NCBI GenBank assembly: GCA_025504975.1
Contig: JANUWI010000002.1
Span: 1,984,001 to 2,048,000 of the forward strand
From: Plenodomus lindquistii
Lineage: Eukaryota; Ascomycota; Dothideomycetes; Pleosporales; Leptosphaeriaceae
Length of the DNA stretch: 64,000 nt
Direction of reading: 5' to 3'
The translations under genes and the position numbers were made by a program. This document shows positions 46,504-58,099 of this stretch, piece by piece; positions within the stretch are counted from its first letter, which is position 1, and the number at the start of each line of letters is the position of its first letter. Under the pieces are notes generated by a model. That model did not search any database, was not told the origin of the DNA, and saw nothing but the letters and a program-made list of their open reading frames with translations.

Positions 46504-48553
46504 TCAGATCCGACGAGGGGCCGCCTTGGGCTTCTTGTGTCGCCTAGTCGATAGCATGCGGCCACCTTGTGCAATCTGGCCGTTGCCGTTGCTGCGTGAC
46601 ATTGAGCACACAGGAACATCCTCATCCGAGGACATGGAAGCCATGGCGAATGAGTCCGTGTTGTGGCCGTAGTACAGCAGCATACCAGCACGCATCTTTT
46701 TGACGCCTAGGATGCCAATCGCGCCGGCAGAGTTGCTGTACTTTACGCTTGGATGACCTTAATTGCGTCAACATCTGAACATGTCTTCGAATGACAGACT
46801 TACCCATAAATTCGGACTCAATCATCGATCTCAACGCTTCATCCTCAGTGACTTCGATATAGTCTCCACTACGTCCTTTCTTCACGCTCTGATATAATCG
46901 CTCGGCACTCACGGTAGCAGCCATAGTAGTAGCCATATGTTCACCTGTCCCGCTTGTTACGGTGGCAACGCAGGTCTGTTCCGAGTCCTCAGGATCGACT
47001 GGAATGACAGCCGCGCCCACACCGACAAGGGCTGCAGGACCAACGCGCCCACGGTACTTCATACCGATGCCGCCCGAAGAAGCACCACAAGCAATATTGC
47101 CCCAGCTATCCACCGCAATCGCCCCGACAGTGTCAGTAATGAGGTCCTCCGTTGGCAGCAGAGGATGAGGACCAGCGGGTCTTGATGGTGATGAAGCTGT
47201 CTCTTCAACATGCTTCAGTGGCGTTGCTCCGTGAAATGTTGACGTTCTTACGATTACTGGCCTGGGTAGGCTTGGTAAGGGAGCCTGAACGGCGGTATTA
47301 AGTGAGCCATTCCAAGAGTCCACTGCGTTGGGGTTCGCACGAGTAGAAATCTCAGAACTTTCACCAGAGCCATCTGCCCAAGATTTGCGAGCGGAGTTTG
47401 CGTGCATTGAGCCCCTATGCTCGTTTTTCGGTAGCATGCCCTGGCCTACTGCGAGGCCAGGCATTGACTTGAGGCCCTCATACTGACCGATGGTAGGTAC
47501 CTTCTGTGAGCTGTTGATAAAAGCACTTCGCGAAGACTCTGTGACCGTGTGAGGGACTATAGTGGTGTCGACTAAGGGCTCGTTTGGGACTCCGGGTACT
47601 CCTGCCGACTCATCGGTAGGCCAGGATCCCGATGAAGGCATAGAGGGATCGCTAGTGACAGTAAATTCATCCCCCGTGTCGTAGTACATTGGGTCGTCTG
47701 AGTTTTCTGGCGAAGGGAGGAGGTCCGGGTGAGCTTGTAGGAGGCTCTTGGTGTGCTGCTCACGCATCCTCTCTTGTGCTGCTTCATCGGCAGATGACAC
47801 ATTGTCCCTTAACTTCCAACAAGAAGGGTGGTTGCCCGCCTTTCTAGACTTGCGCTCGGCGACCTTCAAGTCTGCTCGCCATCGTATCCAGCGGTCTTTC
47901 GCAGCTGGGGAGACCAAGGCGTCATGTGGAAGAATAGGCATACCCATCTCCACCGCAAAGTCGGTCGCACCTTGGGCTACCAAGAGGTTCGGTGGTACAC
48001 GGCGTAGGGTAAGTGCGTTCATTGTATGGCTATGGATCATCCTCGCGAGTGAGATGGGGTTCTTGATCTCTGAGAGATGAGGTTAGCGAGGAAATTGCAA
48101 AATTGCAAAAAGTTCAGGACCCACGAGCTACAGCTCCCACAGCACCACTGCGGCCAAGATGATCAACCACAGAGGCGTCACATTCTACGACACCGTCCAT
48201 TGCCAAGTTGCTTCCGTAGCCGGCATTGGTGATCTCTCTGTCTTCGAGTGTCTTGATGGCAGCTTCGACAGCATCCAGCGCGGTTCCGCCATTCTTCAGG
48301 ATCAGCATAGCGAGCTGGGCAGCACTTCAAGCAAGTTAGCCTGTAAAATCAGTGGCAGTACCTTGGAGGACACGTACTCGTTGCATGCTTCCAGGTGGAT
48401 CCGTTCATTCTGGTGACTATGGTAGCCGGCGCCTGCATGTACGTAGATACAGCACACATCATCATTTGGCGGACTACGCGAGGCCTTTCGAGTGTATGTG
48501 TCTGCGGTGAACGCCCCGTCTGTAGGTGTGTATTGGCGATTGGAGGCCGACAT
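46504..48553 (-). CDS. TASP1: threonine aspartase (Taspase1-like), Ntn hydrolase
   Basis: Type-2 asparaginase fold N-terminal nucleophile hydrolase. Exons (minus): 48553-48378, 48324-48125, 48069-46804, 46757-46504, giving 631 aa; introns 53, 55 and 45 nt, all in phase. The alpha part shows CCIYVHAGAGYHSHQNE, LKNGGTALDAVEAAIKTLED, AGYGSNLAMDGVVECDASVV and IKNPISLARMIH. The self-cleavage/nucleophile site is ITDTVGAIAVDSWGNIACGA (Thr at about residue 435), followed by SSGGIGMKYRGRVGPAALVG and TSGTGEHMATTMAA. Between the two parts lies a long Ser/Pro-rich insert of roughly 230 residues, making it much longer than human Taspase1 (about 420 aa). The C-terminus is basic (STRRHKKPKAAPRRI). It is divergent from ARP3. 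Confidence 0.9.
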
Positions 48554-49467
48554 GCTGAGTGAGTCTAACAGGCAGCGACGGAAGCTGCGAAATCGTGGGC
48601 CGATAGTAGCCAGCTTAAACCAACGAGTTGGTGACGTGTTTACCTGATGCTAAGAGAGGGTTGTGTGTTGTCTGCGTTGATTTTATATTGGGCGAGGCCC
48701 AGCTGGAGCGTTGGTCGTTGGATAGTGTTTGACGCGTTGAGCGGTAAGTGATTTTGAATCAGGTGTGCATGCGCGGATATAAATGAGCAGAATGAGTCAA
48801 GGGAAAAGGCAGAAGCTGGCAAGAAGTAGGAATTAGGTGGATCGTGGCAAGGAAAGAATGGCAAATGAGTGAGATGGGCTCAGTGGGCGGTGGAGCGGAC
48901 GGAGTGTCCTGGATCGAGCACGAGCACGAGCAATGAGAGGGGAGGGTGCTGAAGGTGCACTGGTGTAGGCTTGAGGACGGTGAGAGACGCGTGTGCGCCG
49001 ATGTTAGGAAAGCGGGTGTGGGTGGTTGCTCCTTCCTCTGCGACTGCCAAAGCCAGCGGGACGGGCATCTAAGAGAGGCACACGACATGGCATCGGCGCT
49101 GATGGGACAAGCAGGCACGTTGTCGGGGCAAGCGAGAGCAAGTCGGCTGCTTTCACAATGTATGTCATCTCGTGAACGGCCAGCAGCACTTGGTCATCCG
49201 CGCGCATGTGTATGTGCATGTCATGTGCAGGAGGATTCCCGTTTCCCGTTTCCCGTTCCCCACCACTCCATGCCACTTCCGCTGCCAAGGGCGGAGCGGG
49301 GCGGTGCCTGATTCGAGGACAGCCCACATTGGCACATCCTCCAACCTCCGCCATCCCACCACCCTGACGACGACACACCGACACCCGCCCACCGCACTGC
49401 CTTGTCCCCACGGGCACATCGGAGCTCTCACGCACCTCTTTCGAGCGTCTCATCAGCAACAGCAAGG
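48554..49467. promoter_or_regulatory. shared upstream region of the Taspase-like gene and ARP3
   Basis: 914 bp between divergent starts. The ARP3-proximal ~200 bp are C/A-rich. No gene and no named motif supported. Confidence 0.45.
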
Positions 49468-51013
49468 ATGGCGTCCCAAACCCCCGCCGTTGTCATGGAC
49501 AAGTAAGCTTCCCAGAGCTGCCCATGGGCCGTTTACGCTGCGATTGAGTACTGACGCTGGCCACTAGCGGTACGGGATACTCGAAGCTGGGTACGGCACA
49601 TTGTCCAACATGGCTGCCAGAGCTTGTACTGATCACGCACGCACAGGTTTCGCCGGCAACGACTCCCCCTCCTTCGTCTTCCCAACCGCAATCGCTACAC
49701 GAGGCCCAGCAGGCGGTAGCGGCACCTCCGGTTCCGGGCGTCCTGCCGTCGCCAACAAGCCCTCGTATCTGACTGGAGGTGCAGGCCCCGGTGGCCACTT
49801 GTCTGGAAAGCGAGGCACCGAGGACTTGGACTTCTTCATTGGTGACGAGGCCCTCGCCGCCGCCGGAGGAGCTGGCTATGGCATCAACTACCCCATTAGG
49901 CACGGTCAAGTAGACAACTGGGTACGCTGCGAATGGCCATTTCATGGGAGACATTTGCTGATTATTTGCAGGATCTCATGGAGCGCTTCTGGTCAAACTC
50001 CATCTTCAAATACTTAAGAGTGGAGCCTGAGGACCACCACTTCCTGCTCACCGAACCGGTTCGTTCGACAAGACCCAATGCATGTAAAATCTGTACTGAC
50101 ATTTCTTCAGCCACTGAACCCCCCGGAGAACCGCGAAGCGACCGCCGAAATCATGTTCGAATCCTTCAACGTCGCAGGTCTCTACATCGCCGTACAAGCT
50201 GTGCTGGCCCTGGCCGCGTCCTGGACCAGCTCAAAGGTCCAAGACCGCTCCCTTACCGGAACTGTCATCGATTCTGGAGCAGGTGTCACCCACGTCATTC
50301 CCGTTGCCGAAGGATACGTTATTGGTTCTTCGATCAAGAGTGTCCCAATTGCCGGTCGCGACATTACCAACTTCGTGCAGTCGCTGCTTCGAGAGCGTGG
50401 CGAGACCGACTCGTCGCTTCAGACTGCCGAGCGCATCAAGGAAGAATATTGTTATGTCTGCCCAGACATTGTTAAGGAGTTTGCACGCTTCGATCGCGAA
50501 TCAGACGACCGATTCAAGAAGCACGTCGTGAGCTACCCTAACGGCAAGACGACAACGGTCGATGTTGGATACGAACGTTTCCTGGCCCCTGAGATCTTCT
50601 TCAACCCCGAAATCTACTCTTCAGACTTCCTGACACCGCTTCCCACTATTGTCGATAATGTCATTCAGTCCTCGCCCATCGATGTACGCCGAGGGCTGTA
50701 CAAGAACATTGTGCTCTCGGGTGGTTCCACGCTATACAAAGACTTTGGTCGACGACTACAACGCGACATCAGGCACATGGTTGACGCGAGGATTAAGGCT
50801 TCAGAAGCGAGGAGCGGAGGTGCCAAGAGCGGTGGACTGGACGTGCAGGTTATCACACACAAGAGGCAAAGGCACGGTCCGTGGTTTGGAGGCAGTTTGC
50901 TTGGTCAGACACCCGAGTTCAAGAGCTACTGCCACACCAAGGCCGAGTACGATGAGATTGGCCCAAGCATTGTCCGAAGGTTCGCGCTGCTGGGTGGACC
51001 TGGTAGTACATAG
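49468..51013 (+). CDS. ARP3: actin-related protein 3 (Arp2/3 complex)
   Basis: Actin-like subunit that, with Arp2, seeds branched actin filaments at endocytic patches and hyphal tips. Five exons: 49468-49502, 49568-49590, 49647-49921, 49972-50058, 50111-51013, giving 440 aa. All phases agree, and the joined start MASQTPAVVMDNGTGYSKLG followed by FAGNDSPSFVFP is diagnostic. Further landmarks: DLDFFIGDEALAAA, NYPIRHGQVDNWDLMERFW, LLTEPPLNPPENREATAEIM, GTVIDSGAGVTHVIPVAEGY, IAGRDITNFVQSLLRERGE, IVLSGGSTLYKDFGRRLQRD, ending in RRFALLGGPGST. The nucleotide-binding phosphate loops are intact. The crowding of short 5' exons is usual for fungal actin-family genes. It converges on TRM2. Confidence 0.97.
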
Positions 51014-51198
51014 AGTATGTCGTGATGGGAATGAGCGTAGATGTTGGAATGGAGCATTAAGCGAGCATGATTATTTTGCACCAAAATCGAGAATTTATCA
51101 TCGCACGCTGGGAATGGACTGATATGAGGTCAGCTTTTTTGCTCCATCATTTGTGATGTGATGGATAAACGAGACTACCCGAACACGTGTAATGCTGC

Positions 51199-52965
51199 TC
51201 ATTTGTCCGCCACAGACTCCACCTTCTCCTTCCTCTGCAAAACAGCCACACCCTCCACATGTCCTGTCTGTGGGAAGAAATCGAACCCCCTCAGACTCTC
51301 AATTTCATAGCACCCTTGTCCCTTGCCAAACCCACCGTCCACGCCTTCCATCCCGCCCACCAATACTCCGATATCTCTAGCCTGTGTATGCACATTACAG
51401 CTCACGTACACGACTCTCGCCGGTCCATATTGCACTAGTTGTCTCAAGAACGACTCATCGCACCCTTTGCGTGGTGGGTCAATCATAACAACAGTCTCGT
51501 CGGCTGGAGACTTGATACTGACGAACAGCGCCGCAGCATCTGCAGCGATAAAACGCGTGGACGAGGGTGGGAGCTTGTTTAGCTCGGCGTTTGTGGTGGC
51601 GGAGGTGATGGACGAGGACGAGATGTCGATGCCCAGTGAAGACTTGAATAGTGAGGATAGGGTGATTGTAAAGAGTCCACTGCCGGAGTAGGCGTCGATG
51701 AGGTGCGTTATCTTGTGGGTCGCGGTAGAGGGGAGGATGTGTTCGCGGATGTATTGGGTAAATACGGGGAGAATGGAGTTGTTGTTTTGGAAGAATGATC
51801 CGGCTGGATTGACGAATTGGAAGTCGTCAATGTATTCTGTTGTTTTGGCGTTGGGATCTGTGACGCAAACTTTCCGATGGAGCATATTATTTCCGCGGTC
51901 TTCGACCACGGCGTCTGGGTCTTGCTCAGTGGTGGGATCATACTCAGATTTGGGGAGACGTGTGGTGCTTTCGCGGAGGAGGATGGTGGCACCACGTTTG
52001 TAGGTAGAGATGGTGTCGGCTACGCGTTTTCGCTCACGCTTGTTGCCGTTGCGGATAGCGTCTGTGCCAATGGGACAGTCTTCTATATCAATGGTGATGC
52101 GGGTGCCCTTCTTCATGAAGCCGATTGGGGGCACTTCCTTGAAGGTGCGTCTGATACCATTGCGGCCATCGCTTCGCCGAGCGTCGGGAGGACCGTCGAA
52201 GTGTGGTGTAAGTTTTGTGCGGTATCCATATTGTAGCGGGGAGCCAATAGTGTCACCAATGACTGGGAGAAGCTCTGGTGGAAGGTTTGAGAAGTTCTTG
52301 TAGGCTTTCTCGACGATGGACTTCTTGTGCTGAAGTTGGTAGTCGTAGGGTAGCATCTGGAATTGGCAGCCTGAACAGCTGGAGAAATACGGGCACTTGA
52401 CTAGAGACTGATCGCGGTGCGGCGAAGATGTGCTGACTTTGACAAAGTCGGCCATGGAGTACTTTTCCTTGTCAAAGTGCTTGAAGATCTTTGCAGTGAC
52501 TGTATCACCAGGCGCAGTGAAAGGCACAACGTAGACTTGATCTGAATCTGAGCCATCTTGGAACCCGAGTCCGTCTCCAGTGGACGAAAGCTCTCTGATG
52601 GTGACGTCGATTTCCGCCAATCTCTCGGGAAGTTCCTTGGGTGCTGCTCGTTCTTCTCCATGCAAGTTGAAGTTGTTGATCAGTGCGGTGACATCCTTGA
52701 GCAGAATCTCCTCATTGGTGCCGTTGGAGCTAAGAATTTTGCTTGTTTCGGCATGTCCATTCTTCATTCTCTTGTTCTTGAACCTGTAGCTTCCCCGGGG
52801 ACCTTCCTCGCTCCTCAAAGGTGTTTCGGCGAATCGCTTCGCATGATTGCTTGTGCCAGACGGCGCACTCTCCACAGACGAAGCCATTTGGTACCTCGCA
52901 AGGTTGCTGTAGCGCCTACCGGTCAGAGCAGTCCGGAGCGGTCGGCCAAAAGTACGTGCAAACAT
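51199..52965 (-). CDS. TRM2: tRNA (uracil-5-)-methyltransferase
   Basis: SAM-dependent enzyme making m5U54 in tRNA (TrmA/RumA-related). Single exon, 588 aa. ATG 52965 was chosen because the following residues (MFARTFGRPLRTALTGRRYS) form a plausible mitochondrial/basic leader; the frame is open 26 codons further upstream. A TRAM domain lies at about residues 125-185 (IDVTIRELSSTGDGLGFQDG, VVPFTAPGDTVTAKIFKHF). A RumA-like cysteine cluster is CPYFSSCSGCQFQML. The methyltransferase domain has LIDAYSGSGLFTI (SAM loop), VMIDPPRKGCDESF and the catalytic cysteine in VVYVSCNVHTQARD. The C-terminal FDFFPQTGHVEGVAVLQRK is typical. It is divergent from the uS5m gene. Confidence 0.95.
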   Translation of the reverse strand: MFARTFGRPLRTALTGRRYSNLARYQMASSVESAPSGTSNHAKRFAETPLRSEEGPRGSYRFKNKRMKNGHAETSKILSSNGTNEEILLKDVTALINNFNLHGEERAAPKELPERLAEIDVTIRELSSTGDGLGFQDGSDSDQVYVVPFTAPGDTVTAKIFKHFDKEKYSMADFVKVSTSSPHRDQSLVKCPYFSSCSGCQFQMLPYDYQLQHKKSIVEKAYKNFSNLPPELLPVIGDTIGSPLQYGYRTKLTPHFDGPPDARRSDGRNGIRRTFKEVPPIGFMKKGTRITIDIEDCPIGTDAIRNGNKRERKRVADTISTYKRGATILLRESTTRLPKSEYDPTTEQDPDAVVEDRGNNMLHRKVCVTDPNAKTTEYIDDFQFVNPAGSFFQNNNSILPVFTQYIREHILPSTATHKITHLIDAYSGSGLFTITLSSLFKSSLGIDISSSSITSATTNAELNKLPPSSTRFIAADAAALFVSIKSPADETVVMIDPPRKGCDESFLRQLVQYGPARVVYVSCNVHTQARDIGVLVGGMEGVDGGFGKGQGCYEIESLRGFDFFPQTGHVEGVAVLQRKEKVESVADK

Positions 52966-53180
52966 GCAGAAATGCCCGACATGGAAAATGTGCAGTGCAG
53001 GTTTAGTCACGCCGTTGGGCCAGGCGGCGATTGGCTGCTGCATCGTCGACGGGCAGCGTGGTCCAAGCGTTGCGATTTTCGAACTTCACTCGAGGCTCGC
53101 GCACGACGGCGAGGGCCAGGCATTGCCCCTCCCGGACACCCCAATTGCATCCCGCCCGGAGGCGTCGACGTGAAGCGACC

Positions 53181-54517
53181 ATGAGCGTCTGCCGCCCCGC
53201 CCGCTGTCTCTTCACCAAGGCCACGGCCACGACGCTGCCCACGCCGTCGCCGCAGCGCTCCTTCCACGCCTCCGCACCCCAGCAGGCCCGGCGACGGCGC
53301 CCGCACTACCCCTCAATCAAGGCCGATGACCTCAAGCTGCTCAACACGGCCGCCGCGGCCGAGTACCCCAAGTTCGACACCGAGGAGACGGCCCTGCTGG
53401 AGAAAAAGTACACGCCCGCGCAGATTGCCGCCATCAAGGCCGCCGAGGCCGCCATCGATGCGCGCGACGTCTTCACGCAGGGCCAGAACCGGACGGATCC
53501 ATGGCGCCTGAACTACGAGGATGATCTCAACGAGGTCGATCCCGTGACAGACCGCCCAGAGAAGCTGACGGGGAGGGACATAGCGGGCAAACTGACCTTC
53601 AGGCTCGCCAACGCCGTGGAGCGCGACGAATCCATATCCCGCATCGCGACGCAAAACCTCGCCAAAATGTACCCCGACGGCCTGCCTGAAGGCACACTGG
53701 ACCCCGCGCAGCAGACCAAGTTGGAAGAAGCCATAGAAGCCTCCCTCTCCCAGGCCGCCCTCGACCCCCGCACAACATACTACTCCAAGAACCCCAAGGC
53801 GATAGAAGCCCTCGCCGACCCCCGCCACTCCATCGTCGCACCCGACCTGCCCCGCCTAGATAACCGCATGGCGCGCAAGACACGCCGGCTGTCGACCGAG
53901 GAAGAGGAAGACCCACGGCAAAAGCAACTTCTGCAGTATCTCGGCTGGGACAAGCAGAAGCTGCGGAGTATCCGCATGAAGACTCTAGTCACGCACAGTG
54001 TCACAAACCAAACACGCATGGGCAAGATCAGGAGTCTTTACTACTTGACCATTGCAGGCAACCAGGACGGTTTGTTGGGTGTAGGAGAGGGTAAGTCTGT
54101 AGAACCAGAAGAAGGAAGAAAACAGAGTGTCATGAGTGCGATTCGGAACATGAGGCCTGTGCCGCGATATGAGAACAGGACAACTTTTGGCAACCTGGAG
54201 AAGAAGATTGGCGCGACAAAGGTTCAGCTATTTGCTCGGCCGCCAGGTATGTCACTTACACCCAAAATCCCCTTTTCATATACTAACAAGAGACAGGCTT
54301 CGGTCTCCGCACCCAACATCTCATATTCGAACTCGCCCGTGCCGCCGGCCTGCAAGATCTTGCGGCCAAAACTCCTCGCTCACGGAACAAGATGAACGTC
54401 ATCAAGGCGACGTGGGAGGCTCTCACCAACCAAAAACTACCAGATGAGATTGCGAGAGCGCGGGGGAAGAAGCTGGTTGATGTGAGAAAGGTGTATTATG
54501 GTGGATCTATCCACTAA
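53181..54517 (+). CDS. MRPS5: mitochondrial small-subunit ribosomal protein uS5m
   Basis: Mitochondrial ribosomal protein of the S5 family. Exons: 53181-54246 and 54297-54517, giving 428 aa; the 50-nt intron has a TACTAAC branch and splits the RPPG/FGLR motif in phase. The N-terminus (MSVCRPARCLFTKATATTLP, SFHASAPQQARRRR) is a clear mitochondrial presequence. The long fungal-specific middle is acidic/helical. The S5 domains are near the C-terminus: KTLVTHSVTNQTRMGKIRSL, YYLTIAGNQDGLLGVGEGKS, RPVPRYENRTTFGNLEKKIG, VQLFARPPGFGLRTQHLIFE, LARAAGLQDLAAKTPRSRNK. The tail ends VRKVYYGGSIH. Confidence 0.93.
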
Positions 54518-54792
54518 GCCTTGGGGGCGATGTAAGCTGTGTAACACACAAGCACATGGCAGAAAGGCAGCGCATTACCATGTACATGTACTATATGCAT
54601 AAGCATTGGATGGAAGCATAGACACTGTAGAATCCTGTATCATACATTGGCCGTCCCACCATTGCGTTTAGTAGTGCTATCCCACTGTCTCTATATACTC
54701 TGCGTTACTAAAACTCGTGGTGGGGTATCATGACATCCTCTTTTTCTCCAGCTCTGTCCTGTCCTACCAACCTCTTCCAAAAAAAAGCACTC

Positions 54793-55272
54793 TCACCGCT
54801 GATCATCATCCAGCCCTCCTGCATGACTCCCAGTATCATTTGCCCCCGACGCATCACTAATCTGCTGATTCAACACAATACTATACACGCTCGCCTTCAA
54901 CAGCGTGAACACCAGACTTGTCTTGCGCTCTAGTCCTCTCAGACCGTCTAATATCGCTGCGCTCGGCGCATTGGATAGGGAGAGGAGGAGTGTCGACATC
55001 TAAGATAGACACACCATCAGCTCAAGTTCTTGTTGCACCATAAAACCACAGATATGCGTCGAGTGTTGGGATAGGCGGGGTGTTTGGAGAGGGGAAAAGA
55101 CCACGGGAAGACGAACGGTATTCAGATTCCCCAATAACCTTGCATATTCATCCAGCACTTCTTGTTCGAGCGGTGTGAGGCTTTCTTCGTCATGGTCTCC
55201 AGTGCTGGTGGTGGGCAGCGCAGTTTGTGAGGTGGAGAGGTGGGGGAGTGGTGAGGGTGTTTCCGCGGACAT
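54793..55272 (-). CDS. DAD3: DASH complex subunit Dad3
   Basis: Small subunit of the fungal DASH/Dam1 ring that couples kinetochores to microtubules. Exons (minus): 55272-55117 and 54999-54793, giving 120 aa; the 117-nt intron has a GTTCGT donor and keeps phase 0. The core reads LTPLEQEVLDEYARLLGNLN, then STLLLSLSNAPSAAILDGLR, GLERKTSLVFTLLKASVYSI and VLNQQISDASGA, which is the Dad3 coiled-coil signature. The N-terminal ~35 residues are Ser/Thr/Pro-rich. It converges on the uS5m gene. Confidence 0.92.
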
Positions 55273-56014
55273 GTTGGGTGTAGCCGTGACCTTGAAAGAG
55301 GAACAAGTGGGAGGAGTTGTGGATGTGTTTACTAGGGGCCGCGACGTGGATGCGCAACGGGCGAGGAGACGTCCTTTGGTATGTCGCCGTAGACACTTGG
55401 CGGCCGACTGTGTATACAGAAATGAGATTATTGCCTTGGTGAGAGCATCGGCAGTATCTCACCCATCGAATGGCGTGTCTGGCCTTCAGCGTTGCGATAT
55501 AGGCTCGTTGTTACCCAAACACGCTTCTCTGCGAATCGGTCGTCGCGTCTTCCCCGCGTTGGTCCGAGCGCCAGTTCTTCGCCGAAGCACATGTCCACTT
55601 CACAGCAAATCAACCGTAGTTACTGAACACTCTCAAAGTTGAATGATATCTTTCTTATTTCTCTCCGTGTTCCGTTTCATCCACAATCGCCCCTGTCCAA
55701 GTTGCCACCGCACTTGGACACTGTCTCTACCCTTCGTCCATCAGAAAGTAATGCTTTGTAACAATGTACCTGCGCCTAATGCATTCCGCAGCATTCGCAA
55801 AGACGTATGCGATGACCTTAGTGTATGTGAAATATAATACCATGAACCGAAACTCCCTTGCCAAATTAAGGACCCGAGCTTCTATGACTGCAGCGAAGGA
55901 GTGGAGCCGAGAGAGTTACAGAACCGCCTCCTGGCAAAAAAAGACTGGAAAATGCTAACAACATGCGCTTTTACGCTGACCGGGTGACGGAGAGATCGTT
56001 AGGCTATATGTGTC
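55273..56014. other. intergenic, no gene recognised
   Basis: About 740 bp between DAD3 (upstream side) and the 3' end of the kinase gene. Short frames only; normal composition. Confidence 0.5.
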
Positions 56015-58099
56015 CTATCGATGCGAGTTCGTTTCCTGGTCGTTGCTTTGTTGGTGGTGATCGTCACCGTCATGGTGTAAAGTGACGCTGTTGAACTCTT
56101 CGAATGGATCCGCGATCTCGCCCATTGGTGTCGCCAGCCCGGAGTCCAGAGGTACGCCCTTCACTCTCGCAGCTCCAATATCGACACTGTGACTCTCCTT
56201 GACGTTGCGGAAGTTTGGTGTGTCGACACCTTGGCCTTGGTGTGGGACGATTGGCGGCTTCATATGTCGTAGTAGAGCCCATGACGTGGTGCGAAAGAAA
56301 GGCGCCGTCTTGATGTCAGATGCGCCGGCGCGAGATCCGAGGCGGCGGGTCTCATCTTTGATAAGGAGCTTGCGAATAATGCCCTTGCAGAGACTAGATG
56401 TCATCAGCACTGGTTCCAGATAATAAGAACTTGTTGTACTTACTTGGACACTGCTGGAGCGCCAGATCCTTCGGGGAATGGCACTTCGTCACGCAGAATG
56501 TTGGCGAAAGTTGCATTGCGATTTTTGCCCTTGAAGGGCGTCGTTCCGTAGAGCATCTCGTAAATCAAGATACCCAGAGTCCACCAATCGACCGCACTCG
56601 TGTGTCCGCACCCCTTGATAACTTCAGGCGCAATGTACTCTTCCGTTCCAACAAACGAGTTAGTCCTGAAATTGTTGATGCAAGACTTGGTGTCGATTGT
56701 CGGCAGATTGCTCGAAGATGTTCCGTTGCGGCCGCTGAGAATCATGGTTGGGCGACCACCCGGCTCGGATTGTTTCGACAAATCAAAGTCAGACAACATA
56801 ATGTGGCCAGACTGATGCAACAAAATGTCTAGGCATGTTAGCAAGGCCTGAATGTATATACAGGCAGGCAATTGACGCACTCTCTGGCTTCAAGTCTCGG
56901 TAGATGAAACCCATTAGATGCAGGTACTCCAGAGCGGCAGTGACCTCTGCTGCGTAGAAGCGTGCCGCATCCTCGTCGACGCACTTGTTCGGCCGTGTTT
57001 GCAAGGCTCGGAAAAATTCACCGCCGCTGCAATATTCCATGCAGAGGTAGAGGTGATCCTCGGATTGGAAGGAGTGGTAAAGAGTAACAATAAAGGGATG
57101 ATTGCTTGTCGCTAGGATTTCCTGCTCAGCCAGAGCGCGCTTGATCTTGTTTCGCTTGATCATCTCCTTCTTGCTTAGAACTGATGATATGTCAGCAAGA
57201 TTTCCGAATGCAAATTGAAGTCACGTACCCTTCATAGCGTACAGCCGGCTCGACTTCTTCTCGCGGACAAGGTACACCTTTCCGACATCACCCTTGCCAA
57301 TAAGCTTGATCTTGTCAAAGCTTCCGGGGCCCACCTCGACGTTACGGACCTTGATGGAGTTTGAGCTATACGTTCTCCTGAAGGCTACTGACTGGCGAAT
57401 CTGGCCGGGGGTGGGGATGGGCTTGCCCGTCTCGAGCGGTGAGAGATGGGTGGGATCGTGGTCGGTCGTCTCCACCATGCTCAGCGTCGAGGAATTGGGG
57501 TGGTGTACGAGAGGCTGCTTGCCTAGCTCGGCAGTCTGGGGTCTTCCATCAGCCTTTCCTGAGGCGAAGAGGCCTTGGGCATTGGGCGCGGATGCTACCC
57601 TTCGCAGTTTCCTCGCCAGTTCCTCCTTGCCGGCAGTCGTGGCATGGTCGTCTGGTGCTGTATCGCCATCAGCCTTGGTTGTGGTGATGGAGGGAGTGTC
57701 GGGCGGGGAGGGTGGGACGCTACCCTCGTTGTGATGGCGCAGAGCCGGGGGCCCCTGGTGGGCAAAGTAGGGATTGGCGTGGGCCGTGGGCGAGGCATCG
57801 TCGAGCGGGTTGCCCTCGCTGGCGACGGTATGGGAACGGTTGCGCGAGATGTGAGGGATGAAGCGAGACTGGCGGAAGCCCGACTTTTCGTTCTTGGGGG
57901 CGGCGGCAGTGCTGTCCTCGGCCGAGTGCTTGCGGGCGTCGCCGCTGCTGTTGATGCGGAAGAAGTTCTTGATGCGCTGCGAGACCTGGCCGTCCTTTGG
58001 GTTGGCGGCCTTGTTGGTGGACAGGGGGATGCCGGAGAAGGTGCGCTTCTCCGTCATGGTGGAATGGCTGGACGTGGATGAGCTGAAGAGCTGCGTCAT
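56015..58099 (-). CDS. nrc-2: AGC serine/threonine kinase, NRC-2/Fpk1 type
   Basis: Likely orthologue of Neurospora nrc-2 and yeast Fpk1/Kin82, kinases acting on phospholipid flippases and growth/conidiation. Exons (minus): 58099-57229, 57180-56881, 56828-56444, 56393-56015, giving 644 aa; introns 48, 52 and 50 nt in phase. Residues 1-260 are Ser/Pro-rich and disordered. Kinase domain from about 268: IKLIGKGDVGKVYLVREKKS (P-loop), RLYAMKVLSKKEM (ATP Lys), HPFIVTLYHSFQSEDHLYLC, YRDLKPENILLHQSGHIMLS then DFDLSKQSE. The usual DFG is DFD, as in this subfamily and plant AGC-VIII kinases. An activation-segment insertion is followed by TNSFVGTEEYIAPEVI and VDWWTLGILIYEMLYGTTPF. The tail holds the AGC motif DPFEEFNSVTLHH. 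Confidence 0.94.

Noticed and set aside
51698..52303. Long plus-strand frames opposite TRM2 (and similar ones opposite DIS3, MAK21 and the 976-aa protein gene)
   Set aside because: They are antisense shadows of well-supported proteins and have no domain of their own.
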